From assembly GCF_034190915.1 (NCBI RefSeq), contig NW_026947488.1, positions 7,078,501-7,142,500 of the forward strand: a stretch of DNA of 64,000 nt, in the 5' to 3' direction. Within the stretch, counting starts at the first letter, position 1. Each line of letters opens with the position of its first letter. The notes beneath the pieces were generated by a model. The model did not search any database. It saw nothing but the letters and a program-made list of their open reading frames with translations, and was not told the DNA's origin. Below are positions 22,601 through 34,108 of the stretch, piece by piece. This stretch comes from Cavia porcellus. Lineage: Eukaryota > Chordata > Mammalia > Rodentia > Caviidae. The position numbers were made by a program, and so were the translations under genes.

Positions 22601-23300
22601 GGCCAGCACAGCCCATGGGACTGGCTCTGTTCCACCTACCACTCCCGTGTGCAGCAGGGCCAGCGGCCAGTGTGGTGCAGGATCCACATCCTGGGAGCCA
22701 CGGTCCCGTCCACTGAAGTGCAGATAGATGCTCCGGCCACTATGGCCTGGGGCTGCCAGATTGGGCCGCCTCCCCTCCAGAGAGCTGGGCATTGATCTGA
22801 ACTCAGACCCGGTCTGTCCCAGGGGCGAGGGGCTTCCCACCGTGCAGGAGGGCTGCATGTGGCAGGCAGAGATGCCGCCACATCTGGGGACTCACCCCTG
22901 GATCCCCCAAGCTCTTACTCTGTTCCCCAGGGGACCCAGGCCCCTGCTGTCCTGCCCAGAGGGCCCTGTCAGGCGGCCCCTCCCGTTTACTGCCTGTGGA
23001 CCCGGGTGACCCCACTCACCCCGCAGGGCTCAGCCGGCCCATGCTCCTCCTGCTCCTCAGCAGCTGGTCCTGCCTCCCGGCCAGGCCAGAGCATGCCACC
23101 TCTCTTTGTAACCATCAAGCCAACCATGTCGGGGAATGTTTGTGCGGCTTGGGCGGCCCCTTCCCCCGCCTCCCTCGAGGGCAGGCACGTGCCTGCCTCA
23201 GCCACCACGGTGTCCGCAGCACAAGGCTCAGAGCTGGACGCACAGCAGACATGCAGAGGATGTGTGTCACGTGAATAAACCTGTCAATCAAGCTGAAGAG
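19615..23300. other. Intergenic unique, GC-rich sequence
   Basis: 3.7 kb without recognised SINEs apart from a (TGAA)n run. Frames of 90-171 codons overlap on both strands between 19.6 and 23.3 kb. None has a recognisable domain, and none is flanked by a convincing exon structure. Confidence 0.4.
21897..21931. repeat. (TGAA)n microsatellite
   Basis: About eight TGAA units. Confidence 0.95.
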
Positions 23301-23306
23301 TGGGCA

Positions 23307-23490
23307 GCCAGGCATGGCGGACACACCGAGGAGCTGAGGCAGGCTTGCAAGCGAGAGCCCAGCCAGAGACAGTGACCTAGCAAGAACTTGTCTAAAAGAA
23401 CAAAAAGGGCCAAGGACATAGCTCAGTGCAAAGGCCTTGGGTTCAATCCTCAGTGCGGCAAAATATTTTTTAAAAATAAATAAATAAAAG
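23307..23490 (+). repeat. Composite B1-ID SINE
   Basis: B1-like part (CAGCCAGGCATGGCGGAC), then the ID-like tail (GGACATAGCTCAGTGCAAAG...CAATCCTCAGTGC) and an AAAT-type tail. Confidence 0.8.
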
Positions 23491-23682
23491 AATGGAAATG
23501 TACTCGTATCTATAACCCCAGTTACTTGGGAAACTGAGGCAGGAGGGCCACACGTTCAAGGCCAAGATAGTGTGGCTTGTAATTCCAACACTCAAGACCA
23601 ACCTGGGCTGCACAGTGACTGTAAGGCCAGAGGAATCTGAATAGCCAGACCTTATCCGCAATTCAAAAGTCAAAAAGAATTC
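23491..23682 (+). repeat. B1-like SINE, rearranged
   Basis: GTTACTTGGGAAACTGAGGC and GTTCAAGGCC, followed by a second partial copy (GTGGCTTGTAATTCCAACAC), so either two elements or an internal duplication. Confidence 0.7.
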
Positions 23683-23727
23683 CTCCACCAAGACAAGTTC
23701 AAGGCTGGAGCCGGCATAAATATGAAA

Positions 23728-23802
23728 TAAGAGGGTTGGGATGGAGCGCACGGGTGGGGTGCTGGCCCGGCATGCCTGAGGCTCGGTTTCCGCCCCCCAG
23801 GT
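23728..23802 (+). repeat. ID-like SINE, diverged
   Basis: GGTTGGGATGGAGCGCACGG ... GCCTGAGGCTCGGTTTCCG, forward, tailless. Confidence 0.55.
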
Positions 23803-23860
23803 GAGGGGCAGGGGACACACAGAAATGCCAGGTGCTCAGTTCTTTAAGTCTCTTGAGGAC

Positions 23861-24110
23861 AGTGGTGGCAAACCTACAGCACACGTGCCACGGCAGGCTG
23901 TGTATAGCACTGAAGGCTCTAAACGGTTCGCCATTGCTGCTCTAGATCAGGAGAAGGCGGAATTTCTCCTCCAGGGTGAGACAGTAAAATTTGAGGCTTT
24001 GCAAACCCTGTAAGCTCTGCCTCTGTGCAGATCGGAGCACAGCGGTCAGAAGCAACATGTACTGAAGGACAGGCCCAGCGGTGTTTCAATAAAACTTTAT
24101 GCAGAAGGCA
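23861..24110 (+). mobile_element. hAT-type (MER1 group) DNA transposon fossil
   Basis: Begins CAGTGGTGGCAAACCTAC, a hAT-like terminal repeat. It contains GACAGTAAAATTTGAGGC and ends TTCAATAAAACTTTATGC, matching the common non-autonomous MER1-group element as I recall it. The 3' terminal repeat is missing. Subfamily not assigned. Confidence 0.6.
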
Positions 24111-25008
24111 GGAGGTGGGTGCAGCAGCAGTCTGCCTGCCTCTGTCTCCACTTGAGAGGACCTGTCCAGTGGGGGTGCGGTGGCCGCGGAGACCTTGAAG
24201 GCTACAGGGCCCCAAGGAACAATGACCAAGGAGCTCCCGTGGCTTCCAGACCCGCACCCTGCTGCCAGTGGGGCTTGGGAGGAGCCTCTTGTGGTGCAGA
24301 TCTGGGGGGCTGCTTTGCACCCCACGGGAGGGAGAGCAGGAGCCCAGGTCCCCAGGTTTCCAACTCTGGCCAGGGCACAGAACCAACCCCTGGAGCCGGG
24401 AATTTGTGCTCACAATGGGAGCCATTGACAGAGAACAAGGCCGGCGTTGAGAGCTGGCACCCTTCTGGTCCAGGGCGCCAAGGGGATGTGGTGAGCCGGG
24501 CTCGCCTCACATCCTGCACTCACCGACACTGGGTGTGTGGGGGCTTCCTATCCCCTGGGAGCCCTGGGGTGGGGAGCCCTTGGGACCATCCCCACCCTGA
24601 TCACTCCTGCCTGCCAGGTCCTGTGACCAGGGCAAGGCCACTGTGCCCTCTGCTACCCACCTGAGAGACACTGTGTTTTTAAAAATGCTTCCTGGGCACG
24701 GGTGCATTTGGGGGGTGTTGGGCAGAGGAATTTGCACTTTTGTGGAGGTGGCCTTTGTGCCAGGCGCTCCTCAGAGCAGCTCCTGCTGTGGTCCCAAGTG
24801 TGGCTGAGCAGAGGGGGCACTGGAGACCCAGCCCAGGTCCCTCTACTGTGCCCTGGCTCGGCCTGGCCACACCACCTCACAGGGTCATAACTGCTGCACA
24901 GTGGAGACCCTGGCCGTCCTGGGGCCAGCGCAAGGCCTCTGCAGGAGGTGGCAGCTCCAGCCATGTAGGGCACACGGCTGGTGGACACCGCTCACCCTTA
25001 GACCCTCG
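24111..25008. other. Intergenic unique sequence
   Basis: GC-rich. Frames up to 181 codons on both strands, none recognisable. Confidence 0.4.
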
Positions 25009-25010
25009 GC

Positions 25011-25150
25011 ACAGCCGGGTGGGGCGGCACACACCTGTAATCCCAGCACCTTGGGAGGCTGAGGCAGGCAGATCACAATGAGTCGAAGCTCCCCTAGACT
25101 ACAGAGTGAGACCCTGCCTCAAAACACAAAGAACAAAAAGAAAGAAAGAA
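25011..25150 (+). repeat. B1-like SINE
   Basis: GCCGGGTGGGGCGGCACACACC, CAGCACCTTGGGAGGC and GAGACCCTGCCTCAAAACAC, then an A-rich GAAA tail. Confidence 0.85.
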
Positions 25151-25221
25151 ACTAAGGATCATATCACAAGTTTGAGTCCTGGCTCAGACTAAGTCTTGAG
25201 TCCAAATTAAAAACAATAAAT

Positions 25222-25290
25222 CGAAAAGCGCTGACAATCCAAATCAGCATGAAGGCCCCAGTTCAGTTCTCAGCACTAGAGAGAGAGACC
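25222..25290 (+). repeat. ID-like SINE fragment
   Basis: CAGCATGAAGGCCCCAGTTC and TCTCAGCACTAGAGAGAG, diverged. Confidence 0.5.
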
Positions 25291-25869
25291 CATGTGGCAG
25301 CCTCTGGGGACACCTCATGGAACTGCACTACCCACAGCTGGGGCTGAGCTGCCCTCCGAGGTCAGGCAAAGACCAGGAGCAGGCACAAGAGGACGCTGCT
25401 GGCCCTGGCCACAGCCCAAGCAATGCCTCCTCCAACCAAGCAGAGGATCATGGGAGGAGGGAGAGCCTGGGAGCGCACGGAAGGTGGGGGCCTTGCAGGA
25501 CCTGCCCCTCCTAGGAGATGCTGGCACTTGGGAAATAAATGAGAGATTCGCTCTAAAACCCTTGATGGACACCAGGAGCACTACTCTGCCATGAAGAGGG
25601 GTAAACTGAGCCATCTGTAGGAAAGCGGGTGCAGCCTGAGCAACAGGCTTCGGTGTCGCCTGGCTTCTCTTACCTCAGAAACCAAAATACAAATAAATTA
25701 AAGAGAAAATAAAAGACAGGTAATCGAAAATAGAGAGATAAATCTTTTGCAAAGGGAAGAGACCAAGAGATGGCAGGGATGGGGTTGGGCTGTGCTGTCT
25801 CCATGCACCAATGCACCACAGCAAGCAAGACCATTGTGCCCTCAAACCCGTGCCAATAAAAATGCAAAT
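25291..25869. other. Intergenic unique sequence
   Basis: No repeat recognised with confidence. A 100-codon plus frame and a 99-codon minus frame overlap near 25.3-25.6 kb. Confidence 0.4.
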
Positions 25870-25950
25870 GGGGCCAGGGATGTAGCTCAGTGGTAAGTGC
25901 CTGCCAGGCAAGGGCAAGGTCCTGAGCTGATTTCCGGTACCAAAAATAAA
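25870..25950 (+). repeat. ID-like SINE
   Basis: GCCAGGGATGTAGCTCAGTGG ... GATTTCCGGTACCAAAAATA, forward, well preserved. Confidence 0.88.
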
Positions 25951-25973
25951 TGACCAACCACACAAAAGAAGAA

Positions 25974-26093
25974 CAGCTGGGTGTGGAGGCGCAGGCCTGT
26001 AATCCCAGCACTCGGGAGGCTGAGGCAGAAGGATCCCTGCAAGTTCCAGAGCAGCCTGGGCTACAAAGTGAGCTCAAGATCAGGCTGAAAAAG
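25974..26093 (+). repeat. B1-like SINE
   Basis: CAGCTGGGTGTGGAGGCGC ... GCTCAAGATCAGGCTG. The A-tail has been replaced by the GA-rich microsatellite that follows. Confidence 0.88.
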
Positions 26094-26148
26094 ATGAGAG
26101 AGAGAGAGAGACAGAGAGAGACAGAGACAGAGAGAGAGAGGGAGAGAC

Positions 26149-26181
<33 letters not shown>

Positions 26182-26260
26182 CAGAGACAGAGACAGAGAG
26201 AGAGAGACAGAGAGAGACAGAGAGACAGAGAGACAGAGAGAGAGAGAGAAGAGGGCTCAG
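26094..26260. repeat. (GA)n/(CAGAGA)n microsatellite
   Basis: About 165 bases of pure purine-rich GA and CAGAGA motifs, very likely grown from the preceding SINE tail. Frames crossing it give Arg/Glu or Ser/Leu runs of no meaning. Confidence 0.95.
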
Positions 26261-26795
26261 TCCTCATTTGCCTCTGAAGACCCTGCCACGCTGGAGTTGG
26301 AGCCCACGGGCGTGTCTGGTAGTGAAGGCACTGGGGACCCGAGGTCCAAAGACCACGCCCGCAGGGGCCACAGGAGCTGTGGCTCCTCCTCTCCAGGTGG
26401 GGACCGAAGCCACTGCGGTCTCCAGCAGGCTGCAGGATCTGCATTCGGATTGGAGATGCACAGGGAGAGATCACTCAGACTGATAGAACTGTCACAAGCA
26501 GAGACCTGGAGATCTCTGCCCATCCTGCCCCCTTTGTGTTGCATCCCTGGAGCCGAATGAAAGACCAGGCCAGCACAGCACTGCCCGTGAGGGACTCAAG
26601 GGGCCTCCCTCATTCAGTCTGCCTGGCGCTATCCACATGAAGCAGGGCTGTCGGCAGGTATGTGACCCAAACTGCACCAATTACAGTACCCAGCTCCCCC
26701 TCCATGGTGACTGGTGGAAAGGTGTCCATGAGTCTCAAGAAAGCACAATCAGAGCCTTCCCTGAAGGCTGAGCTATGATACCAGGCAAGGAAGAC
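26261..26795. other. Intergenic unique sequence
   Basis: No gene or repeat recognised. Confidence 0.4.
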
Positions 26796-26796
26796 T

Positions 26797-26888
26797 ATTA
26801 AGCCCAGGCTGGCCTCAAACTCACAGCAATCCTCCTGCCTCAGCCTCCCGAATGCTGGGATGACAGGTGTGCACCACCACGCCCACCT
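26797..26888 (-). repeat. B1-like SINE fragment
   Basis: CCCAGGCTGGCCTCAAACTC ... GGGATGACAGGTGTGC, reverse, 5' truncated. Confidence 0.88.
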
Positions 26889-28075
26889 GAGACGACACTT
26901 CTTACTTTCTGTCTTAAATGAATCTGAATCTGGTTTCTGTCATTTGAAATTCAGATGTATATCAGAGGTCACAATTTCCTAGACTACAAGAAAAGAATAC
27001 ATTGCATATGCTACAGACTAGATCACACCCTGCAAGGCCCGTGGAACCAGCCCCGTAGGAAACATGTCAGCATACCCAGGGTGCAACCTGGGAACCCTCA
27101 AGCCACAGGCAGACACAGAGGGACCCTGTTATCAGGTGTGCTAAGGGAGTTCACGCCAGATATCAGAAAGCGCTTTCTGTTTTCATAGTGTGTTTAGCTT
27201 TTGCATCCGTGGCTAGAGGAGCATGGGTGAAAGTTCAAGTCCATTCCAGTGATGTTGGTGAGTCCCTAACTGGGACTGGGCACTGCAGCAGGTACTTCCC
27301 ACGGGGAACCCAGAAGTGACCTCCAAAGGGTCAAATGGCTTTGCCAAGGTCATACTCGGTCAATAAGTGTGTAAACCAGACCTGAGGTGGCCCTTAAACC
27401 TGCACTTTTCTTCCACCTCAGTGGTTCAGAATAATTTAATTCATGACTACTGTTTCATCAGTCCACAGCAATGTGAGAACAAAATGCTGAATTTCTCAAC
27501 AGAAAAAAATATATTAAAACTCAAGACGCACATTCGTTTCAACATTGCCCACCCACTCTCTAGTGTTCAAATGTCCCTTCCAGTAACTGGGCTTTCTTGG
27601 GAAAACAGCCTTCCCTGACCACTCACACCATGCCAGTTAGAAAACACCGCAGCCCACAGGCTGGCGGGGCGGTGCCACCCCGAGCCGGGTCCTGATGGGA
27701 GACTAACAAAGTGAAGCTTTGCTCTCAGCCCTGGAAGCTGCTTTCTCTCCCCAGGGACATCTGCCACCTTCACACTGTGTCTGTCACCACGCAGTGGTTG
27801 CTGAGTCAGCTCCTCAGGGGGCGAGCACCTGCCGTGTGGGACCCATGCGATGCTGAGAGCCATCCACGCTTTCCAGAGTGGCCTGGAGGATGGGGATGAA
27901 TCTATAAAGACCCAGCCCAGCTCCTGCAGTGTTAGGTCACCCCTTGTCTCCTCCCCACCCCAGTCAGATCTCCAGGATTATCTCCATTTAAGAAACCTTG
28001 CAAGTTAAGAGAGGGTTTGTCTGTTGTCTCCCCTGTTAGAGAATTGTTAGAAATAAAGATTTAACCAAAACTGCA
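26889..28075. other. Intergenic unique sequence with a MIR remnant
   Basis: Includes the MIR remnant at 27310-27420. No gene recognised. Confidence 0.4.
27310..27420 (-). repeat. MIR SINE remnant
   Basis: GCCAAGGTCATACTCGGTC and AATAAGTGTGTAAACCAG correspond to the reverse MIR core. Confidence 0.6.
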
Positions 28076-28077
28076 GT

Positions 28078-28165
28078 GGGCCAGAGGGTATAGCTCAGTG
28101 GCACAAGCACCTGCCTGGCAAGTGCAAGGTCCTGAATTCGATTCCTGGTACCAAAAGCAAAACCC
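28078..28165 (+). repeat. ID-like SINE
   Basis: GGCCAGAGGGTATAGCTCAG ... TCGATTCCTGGTACCAAAAG, forward. Confidence 0.88.
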
Positions 28166-28504
28166 TCAGTGAAAAGAGTTTGCCCTTCCTCCAAATTTGT
28201 TTCCTAGGAGCTGTCACTGATTGCACAGGGCTGCCCACTTCCACTCAGGAGGAGATGCTGGCGCTCTGCTCTCGGGGATTTTTCCTGACCATGTCAATGC
28301 TCTTCACTCAGTCAAGTGAGGTGACACACAAAATTAGCCCTCCCAGTGGCCTGCAGGTCCTGCAACTGCAGGGCCATGGGGTGGCCCCCATTTCCATGGG
28401 GTAGCCCCATATCCACTGGGGGGGCTGTGAAAGAAGCCAGTTTGTGCCAGACCCTGTAGATCACACACTTTGCCCTATACCTGCACACTCATGGTCAAGT
28501 TTAA

Positions 28505-28845
28505 TTTGTAAATGATGGACAGGACGAGACCCACAGCAAAACCAGCGATAAAACCGAACACTCAGCACTGCACGGTGACGGGGTGGACACGGTCCTTCCC
28601 GCAAGGGCCAGCAGAGCACAGGCAACTGTGGATTGGCTGGCTTTGGTGGCCGCTAAGTGACCAGCAGGTGGGTAGCATTGACAGTGTGGATCCGCTGGAG
28701 AAAGAGACTTTGTGTCCCCAGCAGGATGGAGCGGAGTGGCCCGGATTTCATCACAGGACTCACAGTGGCCCTCAGTGCCACACTGAAGAACTGTTTGTTT
28801 CTGGAATTCCCCATAGGATTTCCCGGCCATGCTTGACCACAGGTA
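28505..28845 (+). repeat. Old interspersed repeat, copy 1
   Basis: Shares a diverged block with 29860-29975 (GGATTGGCTGGCTTTGGTGG, ACCAGCAGGTGG, CAGCAGGATGGAGCGGAGTG). It ends with TTGTTTCTGGAATTCCCCAT and GACCACAGGTAA, which resemble the end of a widespread mammalian repeat I cannot name with certainty. Confidence 0.55.
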
Positions 28846-29855
28846 ATTTAAACCTTGGCAACCAAAATCTCAAGTAAGGGGGGGGTGCTGGGGTTCCCCT
28901 CTGCTCGCCACACCTCCCGCAGCTCTAGGATCTGAGTGGGGACTCCTGGCTGGCACCTCCCGGGGGAAAGGGACAGAACCTTCTCTGGGTCTGTGCAGAA
29001 TCTGACAAGGAACAGTTCTGACTGACCCATGTGACCATGTGTCCTCAGGGGCAGCCCCACATGAGCACCGGATGCCAAGTAGGGATTCTGCTCCTGGCAG
29101 CCACTTTGAGTGCAGGAGGCTGGCATGGGTCTGGACCAGCATCACCCACAAAAGTCCTCCGACGTGCACAGAACTAGTGCCCAGCCACACAGCATTGCGA
29201 GCAGAATGGAGGAGAGCACACGTACCTTCAGTCTCTCCAATGAACTCTTCAGAGACTTGAGGTTGCTGCGAGAGTCACTTCAGTGAGGCTCCTTCTGCCA
29301 CATCAATCCTTTGCTCCAGGAGACCCCATTTCCAAAGAGGCCATTGCACTTATGGGTTCCCTCCAGCCTGGCGTGCAGCCTCTGCCCTGGCTGACAGCCT
29401 GAGACATGGGTGACAGCCGGCTTGGCTCGCCTGATGTGCGTGCCTGGGCCCCAGCCGGAGCAGCCTCCTGGTGCCCGCTCCTCGGCCCTCCGCAGGGGCG
29501 GCCAGCTGGGCAGGGGCTGGAGCCGCAGCTGCGCCCCTCCTGGACCATTCTGCTCCCGTCTCCAGAGCGGGCACATGGCAGGGCACGCTGTGCTAGGAGG
29601 CGTGTGCCAATGTGCGTGCTGGTGTGGTTCAGGACTGCACCCACCTGGCACCTTCCCTCCTCCGCTGCCACCCTTGCCTCAGCTGCAGACAGTGGTGCTA
29701 TCTCCTCCCCAATCCCTCCATCAGTTTCCAGCACTATGAAAGGGGGACGGCTAAGGGAGCCAAAGGCCCAGCGAGAGACGGCTAAGATCACTGACCACCC
29801 CGCTGTCCCAGCAACCACACTCCCTACTGAGAGGTCAGCAAACAAGATTAAAGTG
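28846..29855. other. Intergenic unique sequence
   Basis: GC-rich centre (29.4-29.65 kb) with overlapping 109-187 codon frames on both strands. No recognisable product. Confidence 0.4.
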
Positions 29856-29980
29856 AACACAAGCAACTCTGGATCAGGTGACTTCAGTGGCCTTTAAGTG
29901 TCAGCAGGTGGACAGCTTTTACAACGCAAATCCACTGAAGAAAGACAATTTGCATCCCAGGCAGGATGGAGCAGAGTGTG
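29855..29980 (+). repeat. Old interspersed repeat, copy 2
   Basis: Diverged match to 28620-28745 with the same orientation and spacing of GCAACT-TGGAT, GTCAGCAGGTGG and GGCAGGATGGAGCAGAGTG. Confidence 0.6.
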
Positions 29981-30034
29981 GCAGACACCATCTTCTACCT
30001 CTTGGTCAAGGTCTCAGCGCCCAGAGCCGCTGTG

Positions 30035-30125
30035 CAGCAGGGCACCCGGGAGGCTGAGGCAGGAGGATCGCTGCTAGGTCAAGCCAGCCCGGGTTACACA
30101 GAGACACTGTGTCTCAAAAGTGAAC
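30035..30125 (+). repeat. B1-like SINE fragment
   Basis: CACCCGGGAGGCTGAGGCAG ... CACTGTGTCTCAAAAG, lacking its first 30 or so bases. Confidence 0.85.
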
Positions 30126-30654
30126 GAGACAACAGAGCGAGCATTCTCACATCCTGGCACTCCTAAGCCCTTGGCTGCATTTTGTGCAGAAAGCTCAGCG
30201 AAGTTCGTCAGCTGCTCAGTGTCACACAGCTACAGAGCGCGCGGTGGCTTCCACTGCGCTCCCTGGCTGCCCAGAGTGAGGACTGGGGAACCCAGCCTCG
30301 CCCAGAGCCACTGCCTCCCAACCCTGTCCCTCCCTCAGGGCACAGTTTGCATGTGCCTGTCTTGACCACCCAGCTCGGTGCTTCCACGGGAGACAGCTGC
30401 GACCTCACCTGGCACCTGCTCCTCCTCTGCCCGGAGCCCTGGGCCCGCAGGTGTGGGCCCTGATTCACCTTCCTGCGTGAACCTGGGGTTCCAAGTGCAG
30501 ATCCCAGGGGCTCAGGAAGGGAGCAGCTGCAGCTGGGAGCCCTGACCCCAGCCTGGGGATCTCCAGGGCCCTGGAGGCACCTTGCCCACCCTCCAGTCTG
30601 CCTTCTGATCCGGTGCCCTCCAGGATGCTGACGTCTCACCTACAGCATCTATAA

Positions 30655-30755
30655 CCCCTGCACCCCACTCTCCTGTAACCCCAGGACTCTAGAGGCTCAA
30701 GCTGAAGGATTGGGAGTTAAGGGCAGCCTGTATGAGCCTATCTCAAAAGACCAGC
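30655..30755 (+). repeat. B1-like SINE, diverged
   Basis: CTGTAACCCCAGGACTCTAG and CTATCTCAAAAGACC, forward. Confidence 0.6.
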
Positions 30756-33005
30756 ACCCGCTGGGGACCTCTCTGAAGCATCTGGTGTTTTGGGTCTCCT
30801 CCTCTCAGCGCTGGCCTGGAAGTGTAGCACTCTTAAAGCCTCTACATCAGGACCATGAGACCAGAGCCTCCTGGAGGGGTGACTGGGGAGTCCTTGAGGG
30901 CTCCCAGGATGGGGCTCAGCAGGCTTCCTCCGAAACTAGGTCTGAAACCCAGCTGGTGCAGCTACCCAGCTCTGCCCTGTGGATGAGCGGACATGGCGAC
31001 GTTCTAATAAAACTTCCTTTACAATAGCAGGCTGCCAGCACTGCGGAGTTCTCCCACCACTGACTTAGAGGAGCCGGATTGAGCTGTCACCAGACAAGCT
31101 GCAAATGTCCTGCCACCACTCCTGGTCACTCCTGTCCCCTCCCACGGTCCAGTGTATCAGCACACAGAGAAAGAAGTAGAGCCCGGCACCGACAGCCCCA
31201 GCCTCCCAGACCCTGGTGCTCAGTCCAACCCAGCAATGCACAGAGACCCAAAAGGGGAAAGAATCCAAAGGTTCAAGCCCGCCATCTAGCAGAGAGGCAA
31301 TCGCGGAGGGTCCCCTTGTATACGTTTCTCCACCACCATTAGTGTGCAGGGTGGCTCTCACAGACGTGCTGATGTCCCTGAATGACAGTGGGTTGACCAT
31401 ACTCTTCACACTCTATTCCAACTTCTTAAAAGTTTACTAGTGCGTATTTGTTACCCAAAATAACGGGTTTCATTGTGGCCGCGTAGCACAGAACTTACTT
31501 ACCCTTTCCTTCTCTTGTGCCCGGGGCTCTCCGGCCCCATCCTCCCACCAATTTCAGGTTTTGGGGGGCGGCTTCTGTGCATAACTGGAATCCACATATG
31601 CGGTGCCTACTGGGTCATCTGCACGGTGCCGTTATTCCCCCGTAGGTTCGCCTCCCTCTCGTTCCCTCCTCTCACCTTCCGCTGTCTTGTCTTCTTTGTC
31701 AGGTGTTTTAGATTCCAAGTGTTCAGGGAGACTTTCAGGTGTTTGTGTTTCCTAACTGACCTCCTCATTCTTTCTGAACAACTAAGGAAGTCATCAGTGT
31801 TAGTGCTGGAAACTTGGTACTCTAAACTAGTTACAGAGAATGAGTGCAAAGCCCTGACGGCTCGGGCAGGGATGAAAAATACTCAACAGCCGCAGGCTAA
31901 GTGAGCCCAACAGAGGTCTGAGCTCCTTGGGTGCTCAGGGTCTGTGCTGCGTTGGGCTTCTGGATGCAGGGGAGACGGGAGCCCTGCCTGGCCAGGCGAA
32001 GCTGGGGCAGAGTGTATCACCAAGGCCACATACCGCTCTGGAGAGGGAGCCAGCTGGCTGCATCCGATGCTAGCAGAAGGGAGAGAACCGCCGGCTCCCG
32101 CCAGCTCTGGGCTCCTGGGCACGAGGAGGAGGCAGCTGCCAGGGTCACTTGGCAGAGTCCCTGGGTCCAAGGCTGCCCCAGGGGCGGCCTCTCTGTCCAG
32201 GCTGCCCAGACTCAGCTGCATGAGGGCGCAGGCAGCCGCGTCCTGCTGGGGACTTAGCTTTCTTTGGAGGAGGAGGAGAACCTCGGGGTGTAAGGGGAGG
32301 AAATGTTTTCAGGGCAGCTCAGGCACACAGGGGCTCCGAGGTAGGAAGAAGCCTGCACCCCAGCCCTGAGACTCAAGGCTCCGGGGCTCTCAGAAGAGAA
32401 ACTGGGAACGCTCCCGCATCTCTGCCCCTCTCCTCTGCTCCCCGCATTGTTCCTGCACCCTGTGAGCACCTTCTTCTGTGCAAGGTCCTGGCTTTTGCTC
32501 ACGTTTCAAGGTGAGATCCCCGAGTGCTGATTGGGTGCCCCAGGGCCTGAGCCAGGTTGCCTATCCTGGGGCCTCCCTGCAGGGTCCAGGGGTCCGGCCA
32601 CTTCGGGGCAGATGGAACCAGGCTCCGCACTGCAGTTTTCTCTGGGACCTTTTTAGTTTCTCCTGAACAGCACAATATTTAGGAAATGGCTGCATTAAAA
32701 ACATAGGTGTTGCGTACTGGAAATGTAGCGGTTGCTGAGCATCCTGTATGTCACCTGGGAGGGCCCTGGGAGCTGGGCTCTGCCTGTCAGCTTTCTGGAA
32801 GCCAAGGTCAGAAAACACTGCCCATCTCGCCGAGGCCCTGAGAGAGCTGTCAGAGTTCCTGCTTCCAGCACAGGCTGAATCTCCGGATCCCAGTTCCCCC
32901 GGTTCTGACCAGGAAGCAAAGCACGGAAGAGAAGATGCCGAGCTGCCAAAGCGATGGGGGAGACCCGGAGTCCACCTGCCATGGGAAAGACAACGGATCT
33001 CCATT
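30756..33005. other. Intergenic unique sequence
   Basis: Contains TCTAATAAAACTTCC (31003), like the end of the hAT-type element at 24.1 kb. A T/C-rich stretch at 31.45-31.85 kb may be an old LINE fragment. Frames of 105-143 codons have no recognisable product. Confidence 0.4.
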
Positions 33006-33009
33006 TTGC

Positions 33010-33098
33010 TTTGTTTTGTTTTGGTACCAGGGATCAAACTGACGACCTCATGCTTATCAGGCAAGCACGTGAGCTGCTGAGCTAAATTCCCAGCCATG
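33010..33098 (-). repeat. ID-like SINE
   Basis: TTTTGGTACCAGGGATCAAAC ... GAGCTAAATTCCCAGCC, reverse. Confidence 0.9.
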
Positions 33099-33164
33099 CA
33101 TCTCCTTTTTCCCTTCTTACCCAGCAGTCACCAATGTTTCCACCACTTTTTCTTTTCTCTTCCT

Positions 33165-33250
33165 TTTTTTTTGTACTGAGAATCGAACTCACAACCTCTC
33201 TCATGCTTGCCAGACAGGTGCCTGTGCCGCTGAGCTAAGTCCTTGGCCCT
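33165..33250 (-). repeat. ID-like SINE
   Basis: TTTTTTTTTGTACTGAGAATC ... CTGAGCTAAGTCCTTGGCC, reverse. Second ID-like copy within 200 bases in the same orientation. Confidence 0.9.
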
Positions 33251-33640
33251 GGTGCCTCCCTTTTTGACCATTTCTGGGCTCCCTGGCATGAATGCACTGC
33301 ACCCCATCTCATCAAAGTGGCTCGTGGGAGGCTCGGGAATGCTGAGCTGTTTCATCCACCCTCTGGCTTCCCTGGTGCCCCCAGTCCTCTGGGCATTGCT
33401 CAGGGCCGTGCTCTCCTCTCCGTGTCTGCCCCGGCAAGCACAGCTCTGTATTCCTTGCCTGCCCCCTTAGTGTGGCAACTCTGTGGGTTCTATCTGCCCC
33501 TTCACACCCGAGGTCCTCGCTTGTCTCTGTGCAGGAACTTCCCTGTGTGACACTGGGCAGGAGCACGGCCACCTCAGAGTCCATGAGACAAGCCAGGAGA
33601 CTGCTGTCTGTGTTTTAAGGACACTACTCTGGCTCTTCGT
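33251..33640. other. Intergenic unique sequence
   Basis: Nothing recognised besides short overlapping frames. Confidence 0.4.
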
Positions 33641-33649
33641 ACAGTGCAG

Positions 33650-34108
33650 AAAGCCGAGTGGTCAGGAGCAAGAGGGTGACAGTGTCCAAGCAGTTCCACA
33701 GGTAACTGACCAGTGTCCCCACACCCATGTGCCAAATATCCAGGAAAAGTGTGCTGTGGCTCAGGTATCTGTACCTGTCCACAGAGGGACAGGCACAGCT
33801 GGCAGTGCCACAAGGCAAGAGGGCTTAGCAGGGAGATGTTGTGCAGTCCTACAAAATCCTGTGCTCCCTGGAGGGTGGGAGGCCTGTGCACAATATAAGG
33901 GAGGAGCAGAGGCTTGCTCTCCCCCTTTTGCTCTGGCTGCTGCTTTGATGGCTCTTACCCCAGTGCCGTGCCAACCTCCCTGGGAGCCAGCTGATAATGG
34001 ACTGAAACCTCTACAAACAGTGAGCTAAATAAACCTCTCCTTTCTTCATTGGGGTGCTGGATAATGTGTCCCAGCAGTGAGAGAAAAGTAACTGAGGAAA
34101 AATTGGTA
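33650..34108 (+). mobile_element. MaLR-type LTR (5' LTR of partial element)
   Basis: The 3' part reads GTGAGCTAAATAAACCTCTCC and ends shortly before TTGGTACCAGGAGTGGGG, the known start of MaLR internal regions. A TATA-like AATATAAGGG lies at 33893-33902. The 5' boundary is approximate. Confidence 0.75.

Noticed and set aside
22280..22795. Overlapping 110-171 codon frames on both strands
   Set aside because: Mutually exclusive frames in GC-rich unique DNA. No homology recognised.
25950..26483. 177-codon frame with long Arg/Glu run
   Set aside because: Starts in a B1-like SINE and crosses the GA microsatellite.
31473..31904. 143-codon plus frame with hydrophobic Phe/Leu/Cys-rich stretch
   Set aside because: T/C-rich DNA gives apparent membrane segments. 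It looks like an old LINE fragment and no family is recognised.
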